Shown in pieces: positions 18,967 to 29,067 of a stretch of DNA of 64,000 nt (its first letter is position 1; the number at the start of each line of letters is the position of its first letter). The notes beneath the pieces are model-generated. The model did not search any database and was not told the origin of the DNA. It saw nothing but the letters and a program-made list of their open reading frames with translations. Made by a program: the position numbers and the translations under genes. The stretch is from Acidobacteriota bacterium (GTDB taxonomy: Bacteria; Acidobacteriota; Blastocatellia; Pyrinomonadales; Pyrinomonadaceae), in assembly GCA_019639175.1 (NCBI GenBank), contig JAHBSK010000003.1, positions 62,001 to 126,000 on the forward strand. The letters are read 5' to 3'.

Positions 18967-20394
18967 TTACTTTTCCGCGATCAGCTTCATGACCATTGCC
19001 CGCATATCCGCGATCCTGCTTTGGCTTGTCCCGCTTTCGATATAGCGAACGATGCCTTTTCTGTCAATGAGAGCGGCGGTCGGCAGAGCCGTTGCTCCAT
19101 ATTGCCGCTGCGTTTGCTGGCCGTCCATAACGACAAAATCATACGGCAGACGGTATTTCTCCCGAAACCTTTCAAGGAACGCTATCTCATTTGGCCTATC
19201 GACCGAAAATCCCTCGGCACGGCCGTAATACCTTGTCACGCCCAGCACGACAAATCCGTCTTTTTCAAAGTCCTGCTGCCACTCGGTCAAATGCGGGAAC
19301 GCGTCAAAACACGGCGTGCACCACGTTGCCCAAAAATCAAGCAATATCACTTTTCCGCGCATTGAGGCAAGCGTTCTTTCCTCGCCCGGAAACCATTTGC
19401 TGATACCCGTCAGCTCTATCGCCGGCTGGCCTATCAGCTTGTAATGTTTCTCACGATCCTTGAGTTTTGACAAAGCATAATTCTGCGGGCCTTTGCCCTT
19501 GAAAGCCTTTTCAGCATGCAGCAGGGCTGCCTGATATGTTGCCAGTGCCTGCGGTTTTCGCCCTGTCTCGAGCTGATTGAAAATGAGTTTGTCGGTGGCG
19601 TAATAATACAGATCGCCGGCGCCGATGTCCGCTCCTACGGCTCGCATATCTTCCAGAACGGCGTCCGCTTCCTTGTCCATAGAACGGTCGCGGTAAGTCT
19701 CAAAGAATAACATTCCCGCATCCAGCATTTCATCAAGTCCGCGAAGGCGTGCCGTCGGATCTGCGATCAGCGCCTTTGAGGCCTTGTATGCCCGTTCTGC
19801 AAACGGCGAGGCTTTTTCATTGTCGCCCTTTGCGACGTAGGCTTTCGCAAGTTCGACATTCATCCGCGATGTTTCGGTCAGCTTTTTTGGCTCGGACGAT
19901 TCATATTTGTCCAGAAATGCCTCGGCCTCGGCAAGGTTCTTTAGCTTTGCATAGGTCACGGCCAGCAGAGAGCGGACACGCTGGACGCGTTCATCGTTTT
20001 CCTCATTGAACGCAAGGTATTTAACGAAGGTCTCGGTCGCTGCGTCAAGGTTTTCGGAGATCCAATGCAGCAAACCCAGATAATATGTGTCCTCGGCCGT
20101 CAGGCTCGAACGCGAGCCTATGATCGCCGCATACTTTGCCGCAAGCTGATTGCGTTCCGTCTCGGTTTTGGCAATGAGAGCGTCGCTGACAGGAAGTTTC
20201 CTCTGCTCGTATTCCAGATATTTAGCGCGCGTGTAGCCGCTGACCTCATCGAACATTTCCCTTGCCGTTTTTGCGGCCGCCGGATCGGCAGAAGGCGGGC
20301 CTTGCGGCGAAACACGGCGCGATTGCCCCGTCACGGGCAACGCAAAGCAAAAGGCCGCGATGATAAATAATATGAATGCTTTTGGTGTCGCCAT
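18967..20394 (-). CDS. Exported TlpA/thioredoxin-like protein with helical-repeat N-terminal region
   Basis: The 475-aa protein begins with a signal peptide (FILFIIAAFCFALPVTGQ). About 300 residues of helical, tetratricopeptide-like sequence follow (e.g. ENLDAATETFVKYLAFNEEN, KLKNLAEAEAFLDKYE). The C-terminal 140 residues are a TlpA/AhpC-type thioredoxin domain with the active site ATWCTPC and the redoxin lead-in KVILLDFWATWC. It is predicted to be a periplasmic thiol-disulfide reductant. The stop is four bases before the methyltransferase start, and the start is six bases after the thiO stop. Confidence 0.85.
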   Translation of the reverse strand: MATPKAFILFIIAAFCFALPVTGQSRRVSPQGPPSADPAAAKTAREMFDEVSGYTRAKYLEYEQRKLPVSDALIAKTETERNQLAAKYAAIIGSRSSLTAEDTYYLGLLHWISENLDAATETFVKYLAFNEENDERVQRVRSLLAVTYAKLKNLAEAEAFLDKYESSEPKKLTETSRMNVELAKAYVAKGDNEKASPFAERAYKASKALIADPTARLRGLDEMLDAGMLFFETYRDRSMDKEADAVLEDMRAVGADIGAGDLYYYATDKLIFNQLETGRKPQALATYQAALLHAEKAFKGKGPQNYALSKLKDREKHYKLIGQPAIELTGISKWFPGEERTLASMRGKVILLDFWATWCTPCFDAFPHLTEWQQDFEKDGFVVLGVTRYYGRAEGFSVDRPNEIAFLERFREKYRLPYDFVVMDGQQTQRQYGATALPTAALIDRKGIVRYIESGTSQSRIADMRAMVMKLIAEK

Positions 20395-20400
20395 TTTTTT

Positions 20401-21528
20401 TTAGCTTTGTCCCGCCGCAGCCGCCGAGAAACGCTCAGGGCTGAAAGCGGTAATGTCGATCTCTGTCTTTCCTGTCGTCGCAAGGTCGGCCAGTATCCTG
20501 CCCGTGATCGGGCTGAGCAGAATGCCGTTGCGAAAATGCCCCGTGGCGATGAATGCGTTCTTGTGTCCCGGAAATTCACCGATGACCGGAAGCCCGTCCG
20601 AGACGAACGGCCGCAAACCTGCCCAGCTTTCGTTCATTGTCGCATCTGCCAAAACAGGCGCAATTTCCTCTGCGGCTTTTCGCACGGCGGCGATCCCGTT
20701 GGGCGTCACCTCCGCCCGAAATCCGACATCCTCCATCGTCGCTCCGGCTATCACATGACGATCCGCCCTCGGGACAATATACCCGCGAGGGCTGTATATC
20801 ACATGCGAAAACGAAAAATCACCCGCCGCAAAACCTATCATCTGGCCGCGTATCGGACGCGGGCCGAACGCTCCCCATTGACCGTTGTTTGGGATGAGTT
20901 CCGCCCACGCTCCGGTTGCCATGATCACGCGGTCCGCACAGAACACGTCGTTTCCCGATGCGGCCCCAATGACGACGCCATCCTCAATGACCAGCCGGTC
21001 AATAAAGGTGTTTTCCCTGATGACGACATCGTTCAATTCTGCATAACGCCGCAGAGCGGCAACCAGCTTTCTATTCTCGACCTGTCCGTCATCAGGATAC
21101 AGAAGCCCTTTTCGAACATCGCCTGAAACATTTTTTTCAAGCGCCAGCACGTCCTTGCCGGAGAGCGGAACAACATTAACACCCGCCTTTTTCTGGATCG
21201 CGTATCTTTCCTCGATCTCTGCTTCGTCCTCATCAGTGAAACCGACAAACAATGTTCCCGTCAGGTCGAGTTCTATGTTCACGCCGGTTTCCGCCAGCAA
21301 TTCCCCGGCAAGCGCCGGAAAAAGCCGGTTGGACGCCGAACATAATTGATGAAATTCACCGGTCCCGTTCGACTCCGCATTCGGGGCAAGCATTCCTGCG
21401 GCGGCAAAGGATGCCTCGCGGCCCAAAACGCCTTTTTCAACAATGGTGACGCGCTCGGCCCCGCGCTTTTTCAGTTCGCGGGCCGCGGTCAGGGCAATGA
21501 TGCCTCCGCCTATTATCAGGACATTCAT
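20401..21528 (-). CDS. thiO: Glycine oxidase ThiO / FAD-dependent amino acid oxidase
   Basis: Predicted FAD enzyme oxidising glycine to iminoglycine for the thiazole moiety of thiamine. The N-terminal dinucleotide-binding motif is IIGGGIIALTAARELKKRG, followed by EKGVLGREASFAAAGMLAPNAE, a characteristic ThiO segment. The C-terminal part has YIVPRADRHVIAGATMEDVGF and GLRPFVSDGLPVIGEF, also ThiO-like, and the length (375 aa) fits. No other thiamine gene is nearby, so a more general D-amino-acid oxidase role is possible. It is divergent from the isocitrate dehydrogenase gene with only 46 bases between starts. Confidence 0.82.
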   Translation of the reverse strand: MNVLIIGGGIIALTAARELKKRGAERVTIVEKGVLGREASFAAAGMLAPNAESNGTGEFHQLCSASNRLFPALAGELLAETGVNIELDLTGTLFVGFTDEDEAEIEERYAIQKKAGVNVVPLSGKDVLALEKNVSGDVRKGLLYPDDGQVENRKLVAALRRYAELNDVVIRENTFIDRLVIEDGVVIGAASGNDVFCADRVIMATGAWAELIPNNGQWGAFGPRPIRGQMIGFAAGDFSFSHVIYSPRGYIVPRADRHVIAGATMEDVGFRAEVTPNGIAAVRKAAEEIAPVLADATMNESWAGLRPFVSDGLPVIGEFPGHKNAFIATGHFRNGILLSPITGRILADLATTGKTEIDITAFSPERFSAAAAGQS

Positions 21529-21574
21529 AAATCCAAAAGATTATTATAAGATAGTGTAAGCCAGTATTGAATTT

Positions 21575-22597
<1,023 letters not shown>

Positions 22598-22684
22598 GCC
22601 GCCTACTGGTTTTTGACGCAACGCGCAGCGGCCTGTTGTCTTCTAAAGAGGTGTCCGGCCCGTTGCCGGAGAGGACTTTCTTTT

Positions 22685-23092
22685 ATGAAGGCTTTTTATC
22701 TATCAATATTGGTGTTCGCCATTATCGCGGGAGCAAATATGACTGTCACCGCTCAGGATGCAAAGCCGTTTACTGTCGGCGTCGGCAGTGAAGCCGACTT
22801 TTCCGGCAAACGGGTAACAAAGGTGAAGTTCCTCGAGGTCACTGAGGATTCCAGATGTCCCGAAGGTGTCGATTGCTTGTGGGCGGGCAACGCTCGCCTG
22901 AAGATCGAGCTTCATTTTTGCGACACCGAGCCGTTGACGCTGGAAATGGACACGAACGGCCCGAACAGCTCCGTGAAATTCGAAGGCGGGACTGTTTCGC
23001 TTGTCACGCTGGATCCATACCCAAAGGCCAATGTCGAGTTTGACCGCTCGGCTTACAATGCCACTCTGAAAATAGAAGAGGCGGACCAATGA
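22685..23092 (+). CDS. Small secreted protein, unknown function
   Basis: The ATG at 22685 follows a GGAGAGGA ribosome site; an upstream frame extension from 22613 looks spurious. The 135-aa product has a signal peptide (FYLSILVFAIIAGANMTVTAQ). It then has a compact beta-rich domain with the phrase EDSRCPEGVDCLWAGNA, a two-cysteine motif I have seen in many small secreted proteins of unknown role. A third Cys lies in LHFCDTEP. Its stop codon lies inside the loop of a terminator hairpin. It probably forms its own transcript or a two-gene transcript with isocitrate dehydrogenase. Confidence 0.75.
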   Translation: MKAFYLSILVFAIIAGANMTVTAQDAKPFTVGVGSEADFSGKRVTKVKFLEVTEDSRCPEGVDCLWAGNARLKIELHFCDTEPLTLEMDTNGPNSSVKFEGGTVSLVTLDPYPKANVEFDRSAYNATLKIEEADQ

Positions 23093-23104
23093 TCCGCCTT
23101 TCTT
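23079..23104 (+). terminator. Intrinsic terminator overlapping a stop codon
   Basis: AGGCGGA (23079-23085), a 7-base loop containing the end of the stop codon, and TCCGCCT (23093-23099) form a perfect 7-bp stem followed by TTCTT. It ends the plus-strand gene and stands between two tail-to-tail genes. Confidence 0.75.
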
Positions 23105-23123
23105 AATTATGTTGTCAGTCTTT

Positions 23124-25352
23124 TTACGGAAGGCTGATAAAATCAATGCCCGTCAGGTCGTCATCGCCCCTGATAAACCGCGTCGGTTCAACAAATTGAT
23201 GTGATCTTGCCGAAGCGCTCATGACATAATCTCGCCCGGCCGGAACATCCTCAAAACGATAGTATCCAAAGGCGTTCGTCATCACGGTCCGCTGCACCTC
23301 GCCGTTCGTGTCTGTAATGGTTACGCGAACGTTCGGAATGCCGTACCCCGTCGATGAATGAACACGTCCTGATACGGTGACACCGGCGGACGTTGGCCCG
23401 ACATTTGTCAGCACACCGACCTCTTCGGAATCGGCTCCGGCCCAGTCAGGCCCGGTCGCCATTATCGAAAAATAGTATCGCCAATGTGTCAGGCCGCTGA
23501 TGGCGGCTTCGGTGCCGGTAACGTTGACCGATCCGGTATATACGCCCGGCGATGTGCCGTATTTGATGGTGTAGCCTGTGGCTCCGGGTACCGGGATCCA
23601 TTCCAACTCCGCTGTCCCTCCGCCGCCTGAGGATGCAATGATCATCGGTGCGCCGGGCTGTTCGCCTTCGGCGATCTGCATTATTTTGGCAACGGACGGA
23701 ACTCCCGCGTTGTCTATGATGAACAGCATGTAAAAGCCCGGAGGGGCGATGTTGGCATTTGCGGGTGCTTTCACATTGAGGCCGGATGGGGTCTTTGTAA
23801 ATGCCACCGGCACACGGCGCTGTTCAAAATCGACCGAATGCGTGACCGATGACATACGCATCAGCACGGCCTGAGAGATGTTGTTCGGAATAGGTGTTTC
23901 CACCGTGAACTGCTCAGCATAGGCTGTCACATCAGGTGCATAGGTTATAGCCGGGCGCTCCGCCAATGCTCCCGAACCGTCCGACGAATAAAGATACGGC
24001 GGCGTGAATATCTCAAAATTCTTTTCCAAATATCCGACGCTGTGACATGTGCCGCATATCCCGCCGCCGCCGGTGAACACTCTGCCGTCCGGCAAAAGCA
24101 ACGCGGTTGAGTGATATTGCCGCCTTTTTTCCGCCCGCTCCAGCACCGTCCACTGGCCTGTTGTAGGATCCCACAACTCGGCATCATAGACGTTGGTGTT
24201 CATGTTTATAAGGCTGGCACCGCTATGATTTCCGCCGGTCGCAAGTACGGTCCCGTCCGGCAGGGCAGTAAGATTGTGTTGGCGGCGGCCAAAATTCATA
24301 TCAGATGCATCTGTAACCACCGGATCTCCGTTTGGATTGGCAAAGTTTATTTTCACCGCACTCTTTAATGAACCGGCGCCGCCGCTGGCAATCACCTTTC
24401 CAATGTCATACATCGCGTAAGAACCGTATGTGCGTGCATAATCGTCTCGTTGTCCGGCTGACTGACGCGATCCGGTTCCCTCTGTGTTTATGTAATGCAT
24501 TTCGGAACTTGTACCCATTACCAGCGCTTTTCCGTTCGGTGCGGCCTGTATCCATGGATAGAACGGCAGGGCAAGGGTAAATCCGCTAAGCCGCCTGATC
24601 GTCCCCTGTGTTGTATAAACTTCGTGCCTCGATGATCCTCCGTTGGTGGAGTTGCCCGCAGTTATCAGCATTTCCCCATTCGCCAACGGTGTCACAGACG
24701 GATACCAGCGGGTAAAATTCATCATCGGGCCAAGTGACCATATATTCGTCAGCGGGTCAAATATATGTATCGTATTGGTCCCATTAAGGCTGCTGTTCAG
24801 ATTTCCGCCCGCAAGAAACGCACGTCCGTCAGGCAAATGAGCATGTCCGGCACAAAACATATTGTAGCCGGTAGTGTTGTTGTCAATGTTCGAGACGAGG
24901 TTGGTTGACGGATCCCATATAGAAGCTCTCGTCCAATTATGCTGCGGGGTCGGATAGCTCTCAGCCGGATTGTCCCCGACAGAATCCCACATGAGAACCG
25001 TGCCGTTGATCTGCAGCATCACATGGATCGGGACCAGCGGCAATGCGAATGGCGGCGACCACGAGCCGGTAAGATGGCCGTCCGTCACCATCAACTTTTG
25101 ATGGGCAAGTCCTGAAAGTGCAAGGTTTTCGCGGTTGTCAAAATTTTTATAATGACGCTGAAGTTCTATGTTCAATTCGTCAAAACCGGGAAACCCGAAA
25201 TCGGTCTGCCAATGTTCATTGACATCAGAGTCTCTCGATTGCCCGCTGCCGGTTTTCGGGACATCATGGGCCGAAACAGGTATCGCAGTATTTACAAGAA
25301 CCGCGAAGATCAGAACAAAGACTGTAAGAGTGGGCACGTATTTACAAAACAC
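23124..25352 (-). CDS. Secreted copper-radical oxidase (galactose/glyoxal oxidase family) with Fn3-like and carboxypeptidase-regulatory domains
   Basis: The 742-aa secreted protein has a signal peptide (first 28 residues), a seven-bladed Kelch-type propeller and the DUF1929 early-set domain. All active-site residues of the copper-radical family can be matched: C167 (MFCAGH) for the Tyr-Cys crosslink, Y217 (RWYPS) as radical tyrosine, Y413-H414 (RQYHS) and H505 (VTHSVDFEQRR) as copper ligands. From about 575 an Fn3-like segment (AELEWIPVPGATGYTIKYG) and a C-terminal carboxypeptidase-regulatory beta-sandwich (VSGRVHSSTGYGIPNVRVTI) are appended. It likely oxidises an alcohol or aldehyde group on extracellular sugars or small aldehydes, making H2O2; substrate unknown. 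Confidence 0.88.
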   Translation of the reverse strand: MFCKYVPTLTVFVLIFAVLVNTAIPVSAHDVPKTGSGQSRDSDVNEHWQTDFGFPGFDELNIELQRHYKNFDNRENLALSGLAHQKLMVTDGHLTGSWSPPFALPLVPIHVMLQINGTVLMWDSVGDNPAESYPTPQHNWTRASIWDPSTNLVSNIDNNTTGYNMFCAGHAHLPDGRAFLAGGNLNSSLNGTNTIHIFDPLTNIWSLGPMMNFTRWYPSVTPLANGEMLITAGNSTNGGSSRHEVYTTQGTIRRLSGFTLALPFYPWIQAAPNGKALVMGTSSEMHYINTEGTGSRQSAGQRDDYARTYGSYAMYDIGKVIASGGAGSLKSAVKINFANPNGDPVVTDASDMNFGRRQHNLTALPDGTVLATGGNHSGASLINMNTNVYDAELWDPTTGQWTVLERAEKRRQYHSTALLLPDGRVFTGGGGICGTCHSVGYLEKNFEIFTPPYLYSSDGSGALAERPAITYAPDVTAYAEQFTVETPIPNNISQAVLMRMSSVTHSVDFEQRRVPVAFTKTPSGLNVKAPANANIAPPGFYMLFIIDNAGVPSVAKIMQIAEGEQPGAPMIIASSGGGGTAELEWIPVPGATGYTIKYGTSPGVYTGSVNVTGTEAAISGLTHWRYYFSIMATGPDWAGADSEEVGVLTNVGPTSAGVTVSGRVHSSTGYGIPNVRVTITDTNGEVQRTVMTNAFGYYRFEDVPAGRDYVMSASARSHQFVEPTRFIRGDDDLTGIDFISLP

Positions 25353-25559
25353 CTTCTATTTCTCCTTGGGCTTGGGGGTGCCAAGTGATCTTTGACCGCA
25401 CCGGCAATATCGGACGGTATCCATATTTAGTGCATTGGATATACTACACCAAATTTGGCCTATTTAAACATTAAATTCGACAAAAGTTCCAGAAAATATG
25501 ACGAGATCAGGAAGCTGTTTTGCCGCAAAATATGAGGTCGTGAACACACTTGTGCGTGT

Positions 25560-25970
25560 TCAGCGAACCGGAAGCGTTAAATAAAGAAGTGAAAGGAGAA
25601 GGAGGAAATATGGCACCAGAACGGCGGCTCCGGGATAATCTTTGGCCACTCTCTGTCCAAAAAATAGAGCGGTCAGGCTGGCACAGCCTAAAATTGCCGA
25701 ATAAAAGATGACCGATGTCGATCCGGTCAGGATAAGATAAGGAATACCGACAGCGGCAAGTATTCCGGTCATTACCTCCATCAGTGTAATGACCGGAAGC
25801 ATCAATGGAACCGTCCCGTTCAGGATCGACTTGGAAAAATGGCCCGTCAGCCATTCAAGATTTCCCTTCCAATCAAATACCTTGTCCAAACCTGACTGAA
25901 TAAAAAGTATGACGACAAATAACGCCGCGAACAGAACAGGAAGGTTCTTGATAATTTCGTCAGTCAGCAT
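25560..25970 (-). CDS. DoxX-like four-helix membrane protein
   Basis: The 136-aa protein has four hydrophobic segments: VLFAALFVVILFIQSG, LMLPVITLMEVMTGILAAVG, VIFYSAILGCASLTALFF and VLVPYFLLLLSLLYLTL. Its layout resembles small DoxX/DoxD family proteins, whose roles are generally unclear. It begins 11 bases after the aminopeptidase P stop on the same strand, so it is probably co-transcribed. Family assignment is by topology and general character, not by a diagnostic motif. Confidence 0.6.
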   Translation of the reverse strand: MLTDEIIKNLPVLFAALFVVILFIQSGLDKVFDWKGNLEWLTGHFSKSILNGTVPLMLPVITLMEVMTGILAAVGIPYLILTGSTSVIFYSAILGCASLTALFFGQRVAKDYPGAAVLVPYFLLLLSLLYLTLPVR

Positions 25971-25981
25971 AATTGCCCTTT

Positions 25982-27295
25982 CTATTTGCGGGAGCGTTTT
26001 TGCATCAGGGCCTCGATCTCTTCAGGATCTTTTGGCGCTTTGTCCGTCAAATTAATATTGCCGTCCTCAGTAACGATCACATCGTCTTCTATCCTAATGC
26101 CGATGCCGCGGTATTTTGCCGGAGCCGTCTTGTCATTGGCCGGAATATACAGGCCGGGTTCGACCGTCAATGCCATTCCGGGAGCAAAAGGCCGCGAGTT
26201 TTTGGCGGCCTGATCGGTGAAATAACGGCCCGCGTCGTGAACATCCAAACCGATAAAGTGGCCGACGCCGTGCATATAATATTTCAGATATGCCTTTTTC
26301 TTTATCAGCTCTTCTGTCTTGCCTTTCAGGAGGCCAAGCTTCAACATTCCCTCGGTCAAAAGCTCGATGGACAGGTCCTGACGGCTCTTTACGGTGTTGC
26401 CCGGCCGCGTGTGTTCGGTGCATTTCAGCAGCACGTCCAGAACAATATCGTAAACTTCTCGCTGTGCCTGTGTGAATTTGCCGTTCACGGGAAATGTCCG
26501 CGTAATGTCGCCCGCATAGCCCTGATATTCGGCTCCGGCGTCGATCAGAACAAGGTCGCCGTCCTTTAGCTCGGCGTTGTTCTCAACGTAATGAAGAATT
26601 GTGGCATTGTCGCCGCCGCCGATGATCGAGTTATACGAAACGCCGCTTGCGCCTTTGTCCTTCATATAGGCTTCCATCAGCGATTCGACCTGTGCCTCGT
26701 TCATTCCCGGCCTGACCTTTTTCATCGCAAGGATGTGCGCCTCGGCGGAGATGTTTCCGGCGATCTTCATTAGTTCGACATCGGCGGCGGTCTTGTGCAG
26801 ACGCATATCACCTGTGATGATCGTCGGGTCGATGATCGTATGCGGCGGATAAGGCGTTTTCAGGCGGCGAACACGCTGGCCCGAAAGGTATTTCAATATC
26901 TCCTGATCAAGCGCCGAATCAACGGCAAAGCGGTAATAAAGCCTGTCGCGGCCATTGAGCAGTTTGGGCAGGTCTTTGGCAAATTTTTCAATGGACAGAG
27001 CCTTGCTCGCCTTGAATTTTTTCACTGCTCCCTCAACACCCGCACGCCGCCCGAACCACGTTTCCATCAGCGGATCGCGCGGACGTACATAAAGCGTGTA
27101 AGGCGCCTTTTTATTCTGCGGATCGATCACCGCAATGGCATCCGGCTCAGGAAATCCGGTCAGATACCAAAAATCGGAATCCTGTCGGAATTTGAACTCC
27201 GTGTCATAGCTCCGAGTCACCTCATGAGCCGCCGGAATGATGGCAATGGAATTTTCTTCCATCTGTTCAATGAATCTTTTTAATTGCGGTCGCAT
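25982..27295 (-). CDS. pepP: Xaa-Pro aminopeptidase (aminopeptidase P, M24B)
   Basis: Predicted di-metal peptidase removing N-terminal residues before proline. It has a creatinase-like N-terminal domain (about 1-170) and a pita-bread catalytic domain. The five metal ligands can be followed: the Asp pair in LIDAGAEYQGYAGDITRTF, His in GVGHFIGLDVHD, Glu in LTVEPGLY and Glu in GIRIEDDVIVTEDG. Length (437 aa) is normal. Start ATG 27295 is divergent to queE with about 150 bases between. Confidence 0.93.
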   Translation of the reverse strand: MRPQLKRFIEQMEENSIAIIPAAHEVTRSYDTEFKFRQDSDFWYLTGFPEPDAIAVIDPQNKKAPYTLYVRPRDPLMETWFGRRAGVEGAVKKFKASKALSIEKFAKDLPKLLNGRDRLYYRFAVDSALDQEILKYLSGQRVRRLKTPYPPHTIIDPTIITGDMRLHKTAADVELMKIAGNISAEAHILAMKKVRPGMNEAQVESLMEAYMKDKGASGVSYNSIIGGGDNATILHYVENNAELKDGDLVLIDAGAEYQGYAGDITRTFPVNGKFTQAQREVYDIVLDVLLKCTEHTRPGNTVKSRQDLSIELLTEGMLKLGLLKGKTEELIKKKAYLKYYMHGVGHFIGLDVHDAGRYFTDQAAKNSRPFAPGMALTVEPGLYIPANDKTAPAKYRGIGIRIEDDVIVTEDGNINLTDKAPKDPEEIEALMQKRSRK

Positions 27296-27329
27296 ATGAT
27301 GCGATTCTAACTCAAAGTGGCAAAAAATC

Positions 27330-27362
27330 AGAACCGGGAGCGATAGCGACCGGGTTCTTTTA
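27330..27362. repeat. Hairpin in the pepP-queE intergenic region
   Basis: AGAACC (27330-27335) and GGTTCT (27353-27358) enclose a GC-rich loop with its own small inverted repeat (GCGATAGC). A short T run follows on the plus strand. Because it lies between two divergent starts it ends no obvious gene; it could be a REP-type element or attenuate a transcript entering from the left. The next 80 bases carry three ATTCGTG direct repeats (about 27411-27435). Confidence 0.4.
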
Positions 27363-27444
27363 CACTATTTACATAGCAGAATTCACAACGTTCAGATTTT
27401 CATTCGGTCAAATTCGTGCTATTCGTGTAATTCGTGGCAAAAGA

Positions 27445-28092
27445 ATGGAATTGCGTATTACAGAGATATTCTTATCGATCCAGGGCGAATCGTCCCATGC
27501 CGGGCGTCCGTGTGCTTTTGTGCGGCTGACGGGTTGCCCGATGCGTTGCGTCTGGTGCGACAGCGAATACACTTTTACGGGCGGTGAAAAGATGCCGTTC
27601 GAGGACATCTTTGCAAAGCTTGAGGAGTTTGGCTGTGATCTGGTCGAGGTAACGGGCGGCGAACCGCTGGCGCAAAAGAACGTCTTTCCTTTTATCATAC
27701 AGCTCTGCGACAGAGGTTATGAGGTATTGATAGAGACCGGCGGATATATGTCAACCGAACCGGTCGATGAACGTGCAAGTATTATTCTGGACGTAAAATG
27801 TCCGGCGTCAGGCGAGGCCGAACGAAATCATTGGCCGAATCTGGAACGTTTGAGGCCGGAAAAAGACGAGGTGAAATTCGTTATAGCCGACATGGCAGAT
27901 TGGGATTTTGCCAAAACCGTCATCACTGACTATCATTTGGAAAACCGCGCAAAAGAGGTGCTGATCTCTCCCGTTTTTGGGATGGCGGACATGATACCGC
28001 TGGCCGAAGCGGTCGCATCGTCAGGACTGAAGGTGCGGTTCAATCTGCAACTGCATAAATATATTTGGGGGCCGAATGTCCACGGAGTTTAA
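27445..28092 (+). CDS. queE: 7-carboxy-7-deazaguanine synthase QueE (radical SAM)
   Basis: Radical SAM enzyme of the queuosine/7-deazaguanine pathway, converting CPH4 to 7-carboxy-7-deazaguanine. The N-terminus shows ITEIFLSIQGESSHAGRPCAFVRL, typical of QueE, then the iron-sulfur motif CPMRCVWC (CxxxCxxC) and EVTGGEPLAQ. Length (215 aa) is normal. It heads a plus-strand run that ends with queC, the enzyme for the following pathway step; QueD and QueF are not in the window. The next gene begins four bases after its stop. Confidence 0.93.
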   Translation: MELRITEIFLSIQGESSHAGRPCAFVRLTGCPMRCVWCDSEYTFTGGEKMPFEDIFAKLEEFGCDLVEVTGGEPLAQKNVFPFIIQLCDRGYEVLIETGGYMSTEPVDERASIILDVKCPASGEAERNHWPNLERLRPEKDEVKFVIADMADWDFAKTVITDYHLENRAKEVLISPVFGMADMIPLAEAVASSGLKVRFNLQLHKYIWGPNVHGV

Positions 28093-28095
28093 GAT

Positions 28096-28992
28096 ATGAA
28101 AATGAAGATTTTTTCTTTTTTGACGATCATCCTTTTTGCCGTTTCCTCTTTCGCCCAAAAGGCGCCGGAGGCGAACACTCTGGATCAAAAGGTCAAAGCC
28201 GCGATAGAAGGCTTTGACGGCATGGTCTGGGTCTATGCAAAAAATCTGGACAGCGGCGAGGAATATTCCTATCGCGGCGACGAGCAGGTCCGCACAGCCA
28301 GCACCATCAAAACTCCGATAATGGCGGAAACATTTCGTCAGGTCGCCGAGGGCAAGCTGACATGGGAAGACCAGCTTGAGGTAACGGCACAGAACAAGGC
28401 GGGGGGTTCCGGCATTTTGCGCGAGTTCTCGCCCGGTTCAAAGGTCGATCTGAAAACTGCCGTTATTCTGATGATCGTCCTTTCTGACAACACGGCGACA
28501 AATCTTGTTCTGGATAAAGTAACGTCAGACGCGGTCAACGAATACATGGGCAAGCTCGGCCTTAAGGACACGCTCTCCATGCGGAAGATCGGCGGCGGCG
28601 GTGATTCAAAAGCCTGGCTGAACGACAACCGCAATCGCCTGTTCGGGCTTGGACGTTCATCGCCAAAGGATATGGTACGGCTGATGGAAATGCTGGAAAA
28701 AGGCGAGGTCGTTTCAAAAGAAGCGTCAAACGAAATGCTCGCCATTCTCAAGCGTCAGCAATACAAGGACGGCATCGGGCGCGCCGTTTCTGACACGATG
28801 CAGGTCGCGTCAAAATCAGGTTCGCTTGACCGGCTCCGCAGCGATGCCGGCATCGTCTATACACGCCGCGGCCGCATCGCCATGGCGATCACCACCGACG
28901 ACATGCCCGTCACCGGCTATAATCAGGAAAATCCCGGCCTGCACATGATCTGGAAACTCTCGCAGATACTGCAGGACGGGCTGGCAAAATAG
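28096..28992 (+). CDS. Exported class A beta-lactamase-like serine hydrolase (copy 1)
   Basis: The 298-aa protein has a signal peptide (FSFLTIILFAVSSFAQ) and the class A beta-lactamase fold motifs STIK (S69-K72), SDN (130-132) and KSG (240-242). The omega-loop motif ExxLN, which supplies the deacylating Glu166 in true class A enzymes, is not present; the nearest stretch reads KAWLN, with Lys at the Glu position. It may therefore be a slow-turnover penicillin-binding or peptidase-like protein rather than a resistance enzyme. It begins four bases after queE and is followed by a paralogue. Periplasmic location is expected. Confidence 0.8.
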   Translation: MKMKIFSFLTIILFAVSSFAQKAPEANTLDQKVKAAIEGFDGMVWVYAKNLDSGEEYSYRGDEQVRTASTIKTPIMAETFRQVAEGKLTWEDQLEVTAQNKAGGSGILREFSPGSKVDLKTAVILMIVLSDNTATNLVLDKVTSDAVNEYMGKLGLKDTLSMRKIGGGGDSKAWLNDNRNRLFGLGRSSPKDMVRLMEMLEKGEVVSKEASNEMLAILKRQQYKDGIGRAVSDTMQVASKSGSLDRLRSDAGIVYTRRGRIAMAITTDDMPVTGYNQENPGLHMIWKLSQILQDGLAK

Positions 28993-29067
28993 CTGCCCCG
29001 GTCAGATCTCGACATGATATAAAAATGGCCGCTTACTGTTTTTTCAATGTTTAGGAGAACTCCTTAT

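Noticed and set aside
22613..22684. Upstream extension of the small secreted protein
   Set aside because: It would put a Cys/Arg-rich segment before a clean signal peptide, and the ribosome site belongs to the ATG at 22685.
27296..27444. preQ1 riboswitch upstream of queE
   Set aside because: No preQ1 aptamer pattern found; the region holds a hairpin and ATTCGTG repeats only.
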